Assembly: GCA_019637175.1 (NCBI GenBank) | Contig: JAHBWD010000026.1 | Location: forward strand, 1-64,000 | Direction of reading: 5' to 3' | DNA: 64,000 bases | Origin: Labilithrix sp. | GTDB taxonomy: Bacteria; Myxococcota_A; Polyangia; Polyangiales; Polyangiaceae | In this document: in pieces, positions 26,682 to 37,779 of the stretch | Numbering within the stretch: the stretch's first letter is position 1 | How the letters are laid out: the number at the start of each line of letters is the position of its first letter | Translations under genes and position numbers: made by a program | Notes under the pieces: generated by a model | The model's input: the letters and a program-made list of their open reading frames with translations, nothing else | Database searches by the model: none | What the model was told of the DNA's origin: nothing

Positions 26682-28097
26682 TCAAATGTCGAAATAGAGG
26701 AAGAACTCGTGCGGCGTCGGCCGCATCCGGATCGGATTGAGCTCTTTCTGGCGCTTGTAATCGAGCCACTCGTGCAGGGCGTCTTTCGTGAAGACGTCGC
26801 CGCGGAGGAGGAACTCGTGGTCTTTCTCGAGCGAGTCGAGCGCCTCCTCGAGGCTGCCCGGCATGTGGGGGACGTTCTTCAGCTCTTCGGGGCTGAGGGC
26901 GTAGATGTCCTTGTCGAGCGGATCGCCCGGGTCGATCTTGTTCTGCACGCCGTCGAGGCCGGCGAGCATCATCGCGCTGAAGGCGAGGTACGGGTTGCAG
27001 CTCGGATCGGGGAAGCGAACCTCGATGCGGCGCGTCTTGGGCGACGGACCGGTGATCGGGATGCGCACCGACGCCGAGCGGTTGCGGCTCGAGTAGGCGA
27101 GGTTGACCGGCGCTTCGAAGCCGGGCACGAGGCGGCGGTAGCTGTTCGTCGTCGGGTTGGTGAACGCGGCGAGCGCCTTGGCGTGCTTGATGATGCCGCC
27201 GATGTAGTGGAGCCCGGTCTGCGAGAGGCCCGCGTAGCCGTCGCCGGAGAAGAGAGGCTTGCCCTCCTTCCAGAGCGACTGGTGCACGTGCATGCCCGAG
27301 CCGTTGTCGCCGAAGAGGGGCTTCGGCATGAACGTCGCCGTCTTGCCGTGCTTGCGCGCGACGTTCTTGACGACGTACTTGAACCACATGAGCTGATCGG
27401 CGCACGGCAGGAGCCGATTGAACTTCATGCCGATCTCGCACTGGCCGCCGCTCGCGACCTCGTGGTGGCCGACCTCGACCTCGATGCCCGAGGCCTGGAG
27501 CGCGAGCATCATCTCCATGCGGAGGTTCGCGAGCGTGTCGGTCGGGGGAACGGGGAAGTAGCCTTCCTTGTGGCGCGTCTTGTAGCCGAGGTTCGGGTAC
27601 TCCTCGCGGCCGGAGTTCCACGCGCCCTCGGCGCTGTCGAGGTAGTAGTAGCCCTCGTTCGGCTTCGAGTGATCGAAGCGCACGTCGTCGAAGACGAAGA
27701 ACTCGGCCTCGGGGCCCATGAACGAGGTGTCGGCGATGCCCGTCTGGCGGAGGTACGCCTCGGCCTTCTTCGCGATGTGGCGCGGGTCGCGCGAGTACGC
27801 CTGCTTCGTGATCGGATCGTAGACGCTGCACACGAGCGAGAGCGTCGGGTGCGCGAAGAACGGATCGAGCTTGGCCGACTCCGGATCGGGGATCATCGTC
27901 ATGTCGGACGCGTTGATCGGCTGCCAGCCGCGCACCGACGAGCCGTCGAACGCGATGCCGTCCTCGAAGATCGCTTCGTCGAGGCGGTGCGCCGGCAGCG
28001 TCGTGTGCTGCCAGACCCCCGGGAAGTCGATGAACTTGAGGTCGATGAACTTGACGTCGTTCTTCTGCGCGAGCTCGATTACTTCCTTCGGCTTCAT
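26682..28097 (-). CDS. glnA: Glutamine synthetase type I
   Basis: 471 residues. Motifs are [20 protein letters not shown], the metal-binding [23 protein letters not shown] and [17 protein letters not shown] (ATP/glutamate loop). An adenylylation-type Tyr is present in [14 protein letters not shown], so GlnE control is expected. It condenses glutamate and ammonia using ATP. A clear AGGAGAGG ribosome site lies between the glnB stop and this ATG; the two genes are 15 bases apart and form a glnB-glnA operon. Confidence 0.98.
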   Translation of the reverse strand: MKPKEVIELAQKNDVKFIDLKFIDFPGVWQHTTLPAHRLDEAIFEDGIAFDGSSVRGWQPINASDMTMIPDPESAKLDPFFAHPTLSLVCSVYDPITKQAYSRDPRHIAKKAEAYLRQTGIADTSFMGPEAEFFVFDDVRFDHSKPNEGYYYLDSAEGAWNSGREEYPNLGYKTRHKEGYFPVPPTDTLANLRMEMMLALQASGIEVEVGHHEVASGGQCEIGMKFNRLLPCADQLMWFKYVVKNVARKHGKTATFMPKPLFGDNGSGMHVHQSLWKEGKPLFSGDGYAGLSQTGLHYIGGIIKHAKALAAFTNPTTNSYRRLVPGFEAPVNLAYSSRNRSASVRIPITGPSPKTRRIEVRFPDPSCNPYLAFSAMMLAGLDGVQNKIDPGDPLDKDIYALSPEELKNVPHMPGSLEEALDSLEKDHEFLLRGDVFTKDALHEWLDYKRQKELNPIRMRPTPHEFFLYFDI

Positions 28098-28112
28098 TCT
28101 GTTCCGCCTCTC

Positions 28113-29520
<1,408 letters not shown>

Positions 29521-29560
29521 GAAGTCGCCGCACAACCTCGAGCTTCAAGCGATCGCGCGG

Positions 29561-30240
29561 TCATTTCCTTTCCGTCTCGATGCTCGGCCCGTACCCCGGC
29601 GCTTGTCGGATCTGGAAGGCCAGACCGATGGTGACGAAGCCTAGATCGGTCGGCCCTTTGACGTCGCTCATCCACGTCACCTCGGGTTGAACGGCGAACC
29701 GCCTGCGCAAGCGGATCTGGATCCCGAGCCCCGCGCGCACGGCCGCCGTCGTGCCGCGCCGATCGAACGCGATCGCCCCGCCGGGCGACCCCACGAACGT
29801 GACGGGGCCGGCGTTCAGACCGAGAAGCACGGGCAGGTGGACGACTCCCAAGACGCCCGTCGAGTTCAGCTCCTCGGACGTCCCTTCGTGCCGCTGGCCC
29901 AAGCTCACCGACAGACTGCCGCGCGTCATGAACGCGAGGTCGAACGTCCGCCCGCGCACCGGATTCCATTTCACGTCGAAGCCGACGGGGGACAAGATGC
30001 CGGCCTGCATGCCGATCTCGAACCGCTCGCCGACGCCCGTACGCCAAGAGGCGGAAAACCTCGGGATGGAGGCGTCGGCGTCCAAGGAGTACAACGCCTT
30101 CGCCGGGCGCGTTCGAAACCCGACCTCGGAGCAAGCGTCGTGTGCACTTCGTCTCGAGGCGCCGTGCGCGGCGTCGTATAGAGGCTCTGCCCCGTGCACG
30201 CGGCAGATGCGCAGGCGACGGCGATGCACACCCCCCTCAC
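29561..30240 (-). pseudogene. Frameshifted outer-membrane-type lipoprotein
   Basis: Two frames read as one protein. From a GTG at 30240 the frame gives a lipoprotein signal (VACASAACTGQSLYTTPRTA, Cys about 15) followed by APRDEVHTTLAP. It then becomes an Arg-rich nonsense stretch. The next frame takes over exactly there with EVGFRTRPAKALYSLDADAS and continues to the stop at 29561 as a ~190-residue beta-strand-rich chain (FEIGMQAGILSPVGFDVKWN, RTFDLAFMTRGSLSVSLG, LGIQIRLRRRFAVQPEVTWM). A single missing base in 30124-30129 would restore TTLAPEVGFR. Either a real disruption or a sequencing/assembly error; the intact product would be a small beta-barrel lipoprotein. Confidence 0.75.
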
Positions 30241-30267
30241 CGGAGGGATTGTAGCGCGCTCTCTGGG

Positions 30268-30609
30268 TCAGAGGAGGTCGAGCGCGAGGCGCAGTCCGTC
30301 GTCGATCCGCGCCATCGAGCGCCGGGGGACCGTGCCCACGCACTCGGAGAGAAATGCTTCGTCGATCGTCATCACATGACAGACGAGCACGACGGCGTCG
30401 CGCGGCAGGCCGGAGTCTCGCGCGCGTAGGGCGACGTTCCCGACCGCCTTCGCGCGGAGCATGTTGGTCGTGAGCGGCGCCACCATCACGGTGCGCAGCT
30501 TACTGCGGGTGAGGAGATCGTCCTGAACGATCAGGACCGGTCGCCGGCTTGCGGCCTCCGAGCCGCGGGGCTCCGCGAGCTCGGCCCACCAGATCTCTCC
30601 GCGGTTCAA
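30268..30609 (-). CDS. mazF: MazF/PemK-type endoribonuclease toxin
   Basis: 113 residues. The start is a TTG at 30609 abutting the antitoxin stop (TGA TTG), giving the classical MazF N terminus NRGEIWWAELAEP. Further motifs are RRPVLIVQDDLLTRSKLRTV, VMVAPLTTN (the catalytic-site strand), DAVVLVCHVMTIDEAFL and a C-terminal helix. MazF-type toxins cleave mRNA at short sequences; activity is blocked by the cognate antitoxin. No upstream ATG or GTG keeps this frame as well. Confidence 0.9.
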   Translation of the reverse strand: MNRGEIWWAELAEPRGSEAASRRPVLIVQDDLLTRSKLRTVMVAPLTTNMLRAKAVGNVALRARDSGLPRDAVVLVCHVMTIDEAFLSECVGTVPRRSMARIDDGLRLALDLL

Positions 30610-30855
30610 TCAGCGCCCCTTGTCGGTGCGCCGCGCAGGACGTCGAGGCGCGGCGCCCTCGCGCGGCTTCCACTCGACCGCGAGCAGCGCCGCGCGTGTC
30701 GCGCGGCGTCGAAACGCGTCCGCCGGGGGATCTTCATCCGCGAAGGCCTCGTCGTACGATCGGGTGACTCGCTCCACCGCGAGCGCCTCGAGGAGACGCC
30801 GTACCGCTCGGGTGAAGAGCTCGTCCGGGGCGGCCTCCAACTCACGCGTGGGCAA
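30610..30855 (-). CDS. Putative MazF-cognate antitoxin
   Basis: 81 residues from an apparent TTG at 30855, ending directly before the toxin start. Acidic N-terminal half (EAAPDELFTRAVRRLLEALA, RSYDEAFADEDPPADAFRRR) and a basic Arg/Pro-rich tail. It lacks a recognisable MazE beta-hairpin, so the antitoxin call rests on order, size and adjacency. The start is uncertain: no ribosome site and a rare start codon. Divergent from the gene at 30904, with 48 bases between. Confidence 0.65.
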   Translation of the reverse strand: MPTRELEAAPDELFTRAVRRLLEALAVERVTRSYDEAFADEDPPADAFRRRATRAALLAVEWKPREGAAPRRPARRTDKGR

Positions 30856-30903
30856 CGGGTCGCCGCGCGGTTTCTCTCAATCGCAGCGGCCTCTCCGGTT
30901 ACG

Positions 30904-31788
30904 ATGGCGTTCCTGGAACGGAGCTCTCACCAGCCGACGCGACCGTCCGCGGTCGATCTCGCGGCGCTCACGGCGAAGCTCGACGCGGTCGCGACCGCGC
31001 CGCCGGGAGACGCTTCGGTCACCGCGTGCGACGCGGTGCTCGCGGCGCTCGAAGGCGCGGAGATGACGTCCGCGGCGCAGGCGCTCACGGCCCGCGCGCT
31101 CTTCACGAAGGCGCGCTTGCTCTCGCGCCTCGGGCGGACCCGGGCGAGCGAGATGCTCGTCGCCGAGCTCGTGCGACGCTACGAGCACGATCCCGAGCCC
31201 GCCGTGCGCAGGCTCGTCTGTCGCGCGCTCTTCGGTACGGCGAAGGCGAAGCTCGCGGAGGGGACGGCGGACCGGCGCGCCGTCATCGTCGACTACCGGC
31301 ACATCCTCCACATCGCCGAGCGAGCCCCCACGCTCGACGTGGTGGCCGTCGAGGCGCTCTATCACCTCGCGCTGACCCACGCGAAGATCGCGGTCCAGCG
31401 CTCGAACGACGAGCACCGCGAAAAGGCCCTCGAGCGGTTCGTCGAGGTCGAGCGCCGCTTCAGCGGTTCGTCCGCGCCCGAGATCGCCTGCTGGGTGACG
31501 CGCGGCGCGACGAGCCGCGCCCTCCTCTTCTCGCTCGAAGACGCCGGGCCCCTCTACGAAGCCGTCGTCACGCGCTACGCCGCCGAGACGGATCCGACCC
31601 TCCGCGTGTACGCGGCCGACGCGCTCGCGCTCTGGGCGGAGCGTTCGCTGGGGGAAGGGCAGCATGCGCTCGCAGCGTCGCTCGCCGACCGCCTGCTCGC
31701 CACGTTCGCCGAGAGCGAAGGCGAGCACGTGCGCGCCCACCGCGCGACCGCCGAGCGCGTTCGGGCTCGAGTCTCGACCGAGCCGTGA
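30904..31788 (+). CDS. Helical-repeat protein of unknown function
   Basis: 294 residues with no signal peptide or TM helix. Almost entirely alpha-helical, with TPR/SEL1-like periodic motifs (SAAQALTARALFTKARLLSR, EALYHLALTHAKIAVQ, AADALALWAERSLGEGQ). The N-terminal ~40 residues are polar. Probably a protein-interaction scaffold. Followed convergently by the Ser/Thr kinase at 31818, 29 bases away, but nothing ties the two functionally. Confidence 0.75.
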   Translation: MAFLERSSHQPTRPSAVDLAALTAKLDAVATAPPGDASVTACDAVLAALEGAEMTSAAQALTARALFTKARLLSRLGRTRASEMLVAELVRRYEHDPEPAVRRLVCRALFGTAKAKLAEGTADRRAVIVDYRHILHIAERAPTLDVVAVEALYHLALTHAKIAVQRSNDEHREKALERFVEVERRFSGSSAPEIACWVTRGATSRALLFSLEDAGPLYEAVVTRYAAETDPTLRVYAADALALWAERSLGEGQHALAASLADRLLATFAESEGEHVRAHRATAERVRARVSTEP

Positions 31789-31817
31789 GCGGTACACCGC
31801 GCTGACGGCGAAGGCGG

Positions 31818-33539
31818 CTACTTCGGATCTTCGTACGGGTTCTGCGGAGGCGCCGGCGTGTCTTCGGCGGGCTTGTCTTCCGCCGTCGCGGCGGGCTTGG
31901 GCTTCCTGCGGAACGTGTGACGCACCGGCGCCGCGCTCGCGCTCGGCGGATCGTTCACGCTCGGGAGCGCGGAGGGCGTCGTCACCGCCGTCGGCTCCGG
32001 CAGAGGCGCGGGCGCTTCCGCAGGCGCGGCGCTCGTCGCAGGCGCCGCGCTCGCGCTCGGCGCGGGCTCGGTCGTCGGCGGGGCCGGTGACGCGACCGGG
32101 CCCGCGCGGCGCCCCGCGAAGTAGCCTCCGACGGCGACGGCGACGACCGCGGTCGCGACGAGCGCGAACCCGAGCCAGCGGCGCCGCTCGGCGCGTACCG
32201 CGAGCTGATCGTCGCGCGTCGTGTCCGGCGCGATCTCGCTCAGCGGGATCGGGTCCATGAGCGGCGGCGTGCCCGGCATCGCGACGCCGCTCGCGGACGA
32301 CGAAGGCGACGCCGCCGGGAGCGAAGCCGCGCGCGCGCGCGCCTCGCCCGACTTCGTGCTGATGCCCGACGCCGCCGGCGGCGACGACGTCACCTCGTCG
32401 CTCGGCGGAGCGTCGCTCCGACCGAGGTCGATCGGCGTCGCCGCGGCGGTGCGCGTCGCCTCGTTGGGCGCGCCGCCGGGGTACGACGTCACGTCGGGGA
32501 CGGTCCGCTTCGAATCCTCCTCGGGCGGCCCGGAGGTGCGCTCCTTGTCGGACTTCACCGCGTCGCGGAAGGCCGCCGAGGTGAAGATCTCGGTGTCGCC
32601 GATCGCGTCGACCGGCGCCGTGGTCTGAGGAACGATGACCGCCGTGTGGCGACCGGTGCCGTCCGGCAACACCGCCGGGTAGGCCTCGAGCAGGCGCTTC
32701 GTGACCGTCGCCGCGTCCTTGATGCGCGCGTCGCGATCGTGCACGAGCATCGCGTCGACGACCTTCGCCAGCGCGGGCGGCACCCACGGCGCCGCGTCGT
32801 GAAGGAGCTTCGGGCGCGACGTGAGGATCCCCACGATCGTGCCGTGATAGCTCCCGCGATCGGCGAACGGCGGCGTGCCCGAGAGCGCCTCGTAGAGCAC
32901 CGCGCCGAGCGACCAGATGTCGGCGCGCCCGTCGGTGTCGTCTTTGCCCTCGGCCTGCTCCGGCGACATGTAGAGCGGCGTGCCGATGGGCGCGCCGCTG
33001 CCCGTGATGCGCGCGCCGCCCGCGTCGCCGAGGAGCTTCGAAACGCCGAAGTCGAGCAGCTTCACGAGGAGCCCGCCGTTGTCGCGCGAGGTGAGGAACA
33101 CGTTCGCCGGCTTGAGATCGCGATGGATGACGCCCGACGCGTGCGCCTTGTCGAGGCCCCGCGCGACCTGATGCGCGATCATCACGCCGGTCGTGAGGTC
33201 GACGCGGCTCTCGCGCTCGATGCGGCTCTGGAGATCTTCCCCCGCGAGGTGCTCCATCACCATGTAGAGGCCGACGCGCGCGTCGGCCCCGACGTCGAAG
33301 ACGTCGACGATGTGCTCGCTCTGGATCTGACCGAGCGCGCGCGCCTCGCGGCGGAAGCGAGCCACGATGAGCTCGCTCTCCTTCATCGTCTTGTCGATCA
33401 GCTTGATCGCGACCTTCTTGCCGAGATCGAGGTGGACCGCCTCGCACACGACGCCCATGCCCCCGACGCCGAGGACCTTCCGGACCTCGTACTTGCTGCC
33501 GACCGCCAAGCCGACAAGGGAGCTGTACGTCGCGGCCAT
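31818..33539 (-). CDS. Membrane Ser/Thr protein kinase with Pro/Ala-rich tail
   Basis: 573 residues from ATG 33539 (an in-frame ATG at 33599 would add 20 residues). The kinase domain (about 13-280) has VLGVGGMGVVCEAVH, KKVAIKLIDKT, GVIHRDLKPANVFL, LLDFGVSKLLG and TPLYMSPEQAEGK. A ~150-residue Ser/Thr/Pro-rich juxtamembrane stretch, one TM helix near 440-462 (LGFALVATAVVAVAVGGYF) and a ~110-residue Ala/Pro-rich outer segment follow. It has the PknB-like inside-membrane-outside layout without PASTA repeats. Substrates unknown. Confidence 0.92.
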   Translation of the reverse strand: MAATYSSLVGLAVGSKYEVRKVLGVGGMGVVCEAVHLDLGKKVAIKLIDKTMKESELIVARFRREARALGQIQSEHIVDVFDVGADARVGLYMVMEHLAGEDLQSRIERESRVDLTTGVMIAHQVARGLDKAHASGVIHRDLKPANVFLTSRDNGGLLVKLLDFGVSKLLGDAGGARITGSGAPIGTPLYMSPEQAEGKDDTDGRADIWSLGAVLYEALSGTPPFADRGSYHGTIVGILTSRPKLLHDAAPWVPPALAKVVDAMLVHDRDARIKDAATVTKRLLEAYPAVLPDGTGRHTAVIVPQTTAPVDAIGDTEIFTSAAFRDAVKSDKERTSGPPEEDSKRTVPDVTSYPGGAPNEATRTAAATPIDLGRSDAPPSDEVTSSPPAASGISTKSGEARARAASLPAASPSSSASGVAMPGTPPLMDPIPLSEIAPDTTRDDQLAVRAERRRWLGFALVATAVVAVAVGGYFAGRRAGPVASPAPPTTEPAPSASAAPATSAAPAEAPAPLPEPTAVTTPSALPSVNDPPSASAAPVRHTFRRKPKPAATAEDKPAEDTPAPPQNPYEDPK

Positions 33540-33772
33540 TCGTTTATCCAAGCTACCGAGCGCGGAGAGCGCCGCGCATCGGTCGCAGCCTCCCAGCATA
33601 GCTGGAAAGGCGGTGGCTCCGCGTCGCGTCGCTGCCCTGTCGAGGGCATGGGTTAATACGACGGAGAGAGGTCTCTGCTCCCTCGGCCACGTGCGAGAAA
33701 TCCCAGCGGAAATCGGCGGACGCCAGCCTTTGTCGTCGAGACCGAGGTGGCCGAGTGTGGGCGCCTAGGCGC

Positions 33773-35743
33773 TCATTCCTCGTCGGTGCGGAGCTTCGCG
33801 AGGACGCTCAAGTCTTCGAGCGTCGAGGTGTCGCCCTTCGTCTCTGCGCCCGAGGCGACCTCCTTCAAGAGGCGCCGCATGATCTTCCCCGAGCGCGTCT
33901 TCGGCAGCGAGTCGGTGAAGCGGATCGCGTCCGGGCGCGCGAACTTCCCGATCTCCTTGTCGATGTGCTCGGCGAGCTTGCTCTTCAGATCCTTCGGATC
34001 CTGTCCCTGCTTGAGGGTCACGAACACGACGAGGGCCTGCCCCTTGAGATCGTCGGGCCGGCCGACGGCGGCGGCCTCGGCCACCGCGGGGTGGCTCACG
34101 AGGGCGCTCTCGATCTCGGCGGTGCCGATGCGGTGACCGGCGACGTTGAGCACGTCGTCGATGCGGCCGACGACCCAGAAGTAGCCGTCTTCGTCGCGGC
34201 GCGCGCCGTCGCCAGTGAAATACACGCCGGGCATCTGGCTCCAGTACGCATCCTTGAAGCGCGCGTCGTCGTTGTAGAGCGTGCGCGCCATCGACGGCCA
34301 CGGCCTCTGGATGACGAGCTTGCCGCCCTCGTTCGCCTTGCACGGGTCGCCGCGATCCTTCACGACCTCGATGTCGACGCCGAAGAGCGGGAGGCCCGTC
34401 GACCCCGGCTTCGAGTAGCAGGCGCCGGGGAGCGTCGTCAGCATGATCGAGCCCGTCTCCGTCTGCCACCACGTGTCGACGATCGGGCAGCGGCCTCCGC
34501 CGACGACGCGGTGGTACCACGTCCACGCCTCGGGGTTGATCGGCTCGCCGACCGATCCGAGCAGACGCAGGCTCGACAGGTCGGCCTTCGCCGGCCACTG
34601 ATCGCCCGCGCGGATGAACGCGCGGATCGCCGTGGGCGCCGTGTAGAGGATCGTGACGCCGTGCTTCTCGATGATGTTCCAGAAGCGGCCCCAGTCGGGC
34701 GCGTTGGGCGCGCCCTCGTACATCATGCACGACGCGCCGCAGGAGAGCGGGCCGTAGACGATGTAGCTGTGCCCGGTGACCCAACCGACGTCGGCCGTGC
34801 ACCAGTAGAGATCGCTCTCGCGCAGATCGAAGACGTACTTCGTCGTGACGTGCGCCCCGACGAGGTAGCCCGCCGTCGTGTGGAGGACGCCCTTCGGCTT
34901 GCCCGTCGAGCCCGACGTGTAGAGGATGAAGAGCGGATGCTCGGCGTCGAACGCGGCCGGCTTCTTCGCGAGGCCGAGCGCGTTCTCGCTCGGCGTGCGC
35001 GTGACGAGCTCGTCCCACCACACGTCGCGGCCCTGCTTCATCTCGACGGGGCACTTCTCCTGCCCGATGCGGCGGAGCACGACGGCCTTCTCGATCGACG
35101 GCGTCTTCTCGAGCGCTTCGTCGGCCATCTTCTTGAGGGGAACGACGTTGCCTCGCCGCCACGCGCCGTCTTGCGTGAGCAGGACCTTCGCGCCGCAGTC
35201 GTTGATGCGCTCGCGCAGCGCGTCGGAGCTGAAGCCGCCGAAGATGACCGAGTGCGTCGCGCCGATGCGCGCGCAGGCGAGCATCGCCACGGCCGTCTCC
35301 GGCACCATGCCCATGTAGATCGCGACGCGATCGCCGGGCTTCACGCCGAGATCGGTGAGCGCCGCCGAGAGGCGCACCACCTCGCGGTGGAGCTCGAAGT
35401 AGGTGAGCGTCCGGACGTCGCCCGGCTCGCCTTCCCACACGATCGCCGCGCGCGTGCGCGCGCTCGTGCCGAGGTGACGGTCGAGGCAGCTCTCGGTGAT
35501 GTTCAAGGTCGCGCCCACGAAGAACTTCGCGTGCGGCAGCGCCCACTCGGAGACCTTCTTCCACGGCGTGCGGAAGACGAGGTCGCCCGTCTCCTCGCGC
35601 CAGAACGTCTCCGGATCCGACAGCGAGAGCTCGTACATCGACGTGTAGGCGGCGTGCGACTGCACGCGGGCGCCCTTCGAAAACTCGGCCGAGGGGGGAA
35701 ACCTGCGCTCTTCCTTCAGCCGCGATTCGATGCTGTCGCTCAT
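33773..35743 (-). CDS. acs: Acetyl-CoA synthetase
   Basis: 656 residues from ATG 35743, which has a GGAGAG ribosome site; an ATG at 35773 is poorer. The AMP-binding core is [19 protein letters not shown], with the GxxW/YxxTE loop [15 protein letters not shown]. The C-terminal Lys motif [14 protein letters not shown] carries the lysine controlled by acetylation in this family. The N-terminal ACAS_N region begins [14 protein letters not shown]. It activates acetate to acetyl-CoA via acetyl-AMP. Monocistronic as far as can be seen; no acetylase or sirtuin gene is adjacent. Confidence 0.97.
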   Translation of the reverse strand: MSDSIESRLKEERRFPPSAEFSKGARVQSHAAYTSMYELSLSDPETFWREETGDLVFRTPWKKVSEWALPHAKFFVGATLNITESCLDRHLGTSARTRAAIVWEGEPGDVRTLTYFELHREVVRLSAALTDLGVKPGDRVAIYMGMVPETAVAMLACARIGATHSVIFGGFSSDALRERINDCGAKVLLTQDGAWRRGNVVPLKKMADEALEKTPSIEKAVVLRRIGQEKCPVEMKQGRDVWWDELVTRTPSENALGLAKKPAAFDAEHPLFILYTSGSTGKPKGVLHTTAGYLVGAHVTTKYVFDLRESDLYWCTADVGWVTGHSYIVYGPLSCGASCMMYEGAPNAPDWGRFWNIIEKHGVTILYTAPTAIRAFIRAGDQWPAKADLSSLRLLGSVGEPINPEAWTWYHRVVGGGRCPIVDTWWQTETGSIMLTTLPGACYSKPGSTGLPLFGVDIEVVKDRGDPCKANEGGKLVIQRPWPSMARTLYNDDARFKDAYWSQMPGVYFTGDGARRDEDGYFWVVGRIDDVLNVAGHRIGTAEIESALVSHPAVAEAAAVGRPDDLKGQALVVFVTLKQGQDPKDLKSKLAEHIDKEIGKFARPDAIRFTDSLPKTRSGKIMRRLLKEVASGAETKGDTSTLEDLSVLAKLRTDEE

Positions 35744-35901
35744 GGACTCTCCGGAAAGGTGGGGGCGAACCATGGTGGCATACCTTTTGTGCGATGCCGC
35801 GCCAAGAAGGCCCGCCTATTCTGACTCCTTCTCTGATTCTTCATGGGGCGGCGCGACCTCTTGTCTGGTCGCGCATCCGTCTTCCATGCCGGGGGGCCGC
35901 C

Positions 35902-37308
35902 ATGCCGAGCTCGTCGAGATCCGACACGTTCGCGTCCGTTGCGCCGGCGATCGTCGCCGCGCTCGGATACGCGTGCAGCTCGACGCCTCCGCTTCCGCTC
36001 GACCTCGCCGTGGTGCCTGCGCCACCTGCTCAGGAGCCTCCGCAAGCTGCTCCGGTCGTGCCGCCCGTCGCTCCGCCCGCAGACGCGGGGGTCGATGCAC
36101 CGGCTCCGACTTCGACGTCGAGCGACGGAATCAAGAACGGCAGCGAGACCGACATCGACTGCGGCGGTCCCGATCCCGTCCCGCGGTGCGCCCTCGGGCA
36201 GAGCTGCGGCGCCGCGTCCGATTGCCTCACCCGACACTGCGCCGACGGCATGTGCGCGCTGCTCGCGCCGAGCTGCACCGGGGCTGCGGGAACCGTCGGC
36301 TGCGGGCTCGCGGGCGACGACAACTGCTGCGCTTCGCTTCCCGTGCCCGGCGGAAGCTACCTCCGCTACAACGACGCGGCCTTCCCCGCGACCGTCAGCA
36401 CGTTCGAGCTCGATCGCTACCAGATCACAGTCGGCAGGCTGCGCGCGTTTTTCCTCGCGAAGGGCGGCAACGTCCGAGGCTCGCCGCCCGCGCCGGGCGC
36501 AGGCGCTCACCCGAAGGTGCCGAACAGCGGATGGAGATCGTCGTTCAACATTCGTCTTCCCGGCAGCTGGGGCGAGATCCACGATCGCCTCGGCGCCCCC
36601 GGGTGCGCGCGCGGCGGCGACAACACCGACGGCGGCGCGGCCACGTGGACGCCTGCGCCCGGACCGTACGAGGATCTGCCGATCACGTGCATCGACTGGT
36701 ACACGCTCTTCGCGTTCTGCGCGTGGGACGGCGGGCGCCTGCCGACCGACGCCGAGTGGGGGTACGCCGCGCAAGGCGGCGACGAGCAGCGCTACTTCGC
36801 GTGGTTGCCGCCCAGCGATCCTTCGACGCCGAGGTGGGGCGTCCACAACGACGACGTCGCGACCGCGCTCTGGGATCCCGACGCTCAAGTTTACAAGTAC
36901 ACCGTGGGCACCCCGTTCCGCGCCGTCGATCCCCTCTCCGGCAAGGTCGTGGACGGGCCTGCGCACATGGCCGTGCCGGGCCGAAAGAAGGGACGCGGAC
37001 GCTGGGGCCACGCCGATCTCGCGGGCAACGTCCTCGAGTTCTTGCTCGACGAAGTGACCCAGCCGATCCCGGAAGGGGCGTGCGACGACTGCGCGTTCGT
37101 CGCCTGGCCTGATCCGCCCGCGGCGCAGCTCGGGCTCTATCCGCCGCAGTGGCACGGGCCGGAGCCGGAGAAGGAGCTCGTCGACGGTCATCGATCCCTC
37201 CGCGGAGGATCGTGGGATCCGACGCACACGCTCTACACGACACACTATTACCAGTACGCCGTGATGCGAACCTACTACGCCGCTGGCGGCCGTTGCGCGC
37301 GCGACTGA
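35902..37308 (+). CDS. SUMF1/formylglycine-generating-enzyme-like lipoprotein
   Basis: 468 residues from ATG 35902; an in-frame ATG at 35794 would lengthen the protein past the signal. Lipobox AIVAALGYACSS (Cys about 25), then a Pro/Ala-rich linker and the motif DGIKNGSETDIDCGGPD with clustered Cys, a Cys-rich module frequent in exported myxobacterial proteins. The C-terminal ~290 residues are the FGE/SUMF1 fold: FELDRYQITVGRLRAFF, DLPITCIDWYTLFAFCAWDG, GRLPTDAEWGYAAQGG, RWGHADLAGNVLEFLLDE and HRSLRGGSWD. The paired catalytic Cys of true FGE are not evident, so it may bind rather than oxidise. Confidence 0.85.
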   Translation: MPSSSRSDTFASVAPAIVAALGYACSSTPPLPLDLAVVPAPPAQEPPQAAPVVPPVAPPADAGVDAPAPTSTSSDGIKNGSETDIDCGGPDPVPRCALGQSCGAASDCLTRHCADGMCALLAPSCTGAAGTVGCGLAGDDNCCASLPVPGGSYLRYNDAAFPATVSTFELDRYQITVGRLRAFFLAKGGNVRGSPPAPGAGAHPKVPNSGWRSSFNIRLPGSWGEIHDRLGAPGCARGGDNTDGGAATWTPAPGPYEDLPITCIDWYTLFAFCAWDGGRLPTDAEWGYAAQGGDEQRYFAWLPPSDPSTPRWGVHNDDVATALWDPDAQVYKYTVGTPFRAVDPLSGKVVDGPAHMAVPGRKKGRGRWGHADLAGNVLEFLLDEVTQPIPEGACDDCAFVAWPDPPAAQLGLYPPQWHGPEPEKELVDGHRSLRGGSWDPTHTLYTTHYYQYAVMRTYYAAGGRCARD

Positions 37309-37321
37309 TCCGAGACGCGCG

Positions 37322-37771
37322 TCAGAGCGCGCGGAAGTAGACGACGTCGCCGGGCGCGAGCGGCGCCGGATCGGCGCGGCGGACGTAGCCGGCCGACTCG
37401 TAGAGCGCGACCGCTTCGCGGAACACCACGCGCGTGCGGAGGCCCACGCTCGCGTAGCCCCGCGCGCGCGCCGCGGCGTGGAGCGCCTCGAGGAGCGCGC
37501 GGCCGACGCCGCGCCCGCGCGCGTCGCGCTCGACGAAGAGCTTCGAGATCCACGCGACGCCGGGATCGCCGTGAGGGCCCACCGATCCGACACCGATCGG
37601 CCGGTCGCCGATCTCGGCGACGAGATCGTCGTGCTCCGGCTTGGCGCCGAACGTCGCGACGTCGGCGTCTCGACCCTCGGGCTCGAAGGAGAGCCCGTGC
37701 TCGGCGAGCGCGTCGCCGATGATGCGCGCGGCGTCCGCGGCGTCCGACGCGACGGCCGGTCTCACGACCAT
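37322..37771 (-). CDS. GNAT family N-acetyltransferase
   Basis: 149 residues. Acetyl-CoA pyrophosphate loop RDARGRGVGRALLEALH (motif A, about 85-100), preceded by AWISKLFVE (strand 4), with YASVGLRTRVVFREAVALYESAGY (motif B) at the end. The substrate is unknown. It lies eight bases after the DUF4412-like lipoprotein and forms the tail of the pckG operon. Confidence 0.9.
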   Translation of the reverse strand: MVVRPAVASDAADAARIIGDALAEHGLSFEPEGRDADVATFGAKPEHDDLVAEIGDRPIGVGSVGPHGDPGVAWISKLFVERDARGRGVGRALLEALHAAARARGYASVGLRTRVVFREAVALYESAGYVRRADPAPLAPGDVVYFRAL

Positions 37772-37779
37772 CGCGCGAT

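Noticed and set aside
33540-33772. A tRNA-like stretch (CCGAGGTGGCCGAGTG) and a 12-base palindrome GCGCCTAGGCGC
   Set aside because: Only a 5'-half resemblance to a Leu/Ser tRNA; no anticodon arm, T-loop or acceptor pairing before acs begins. The palindrome has no loop and no T-run. I see nothing else in this gap.
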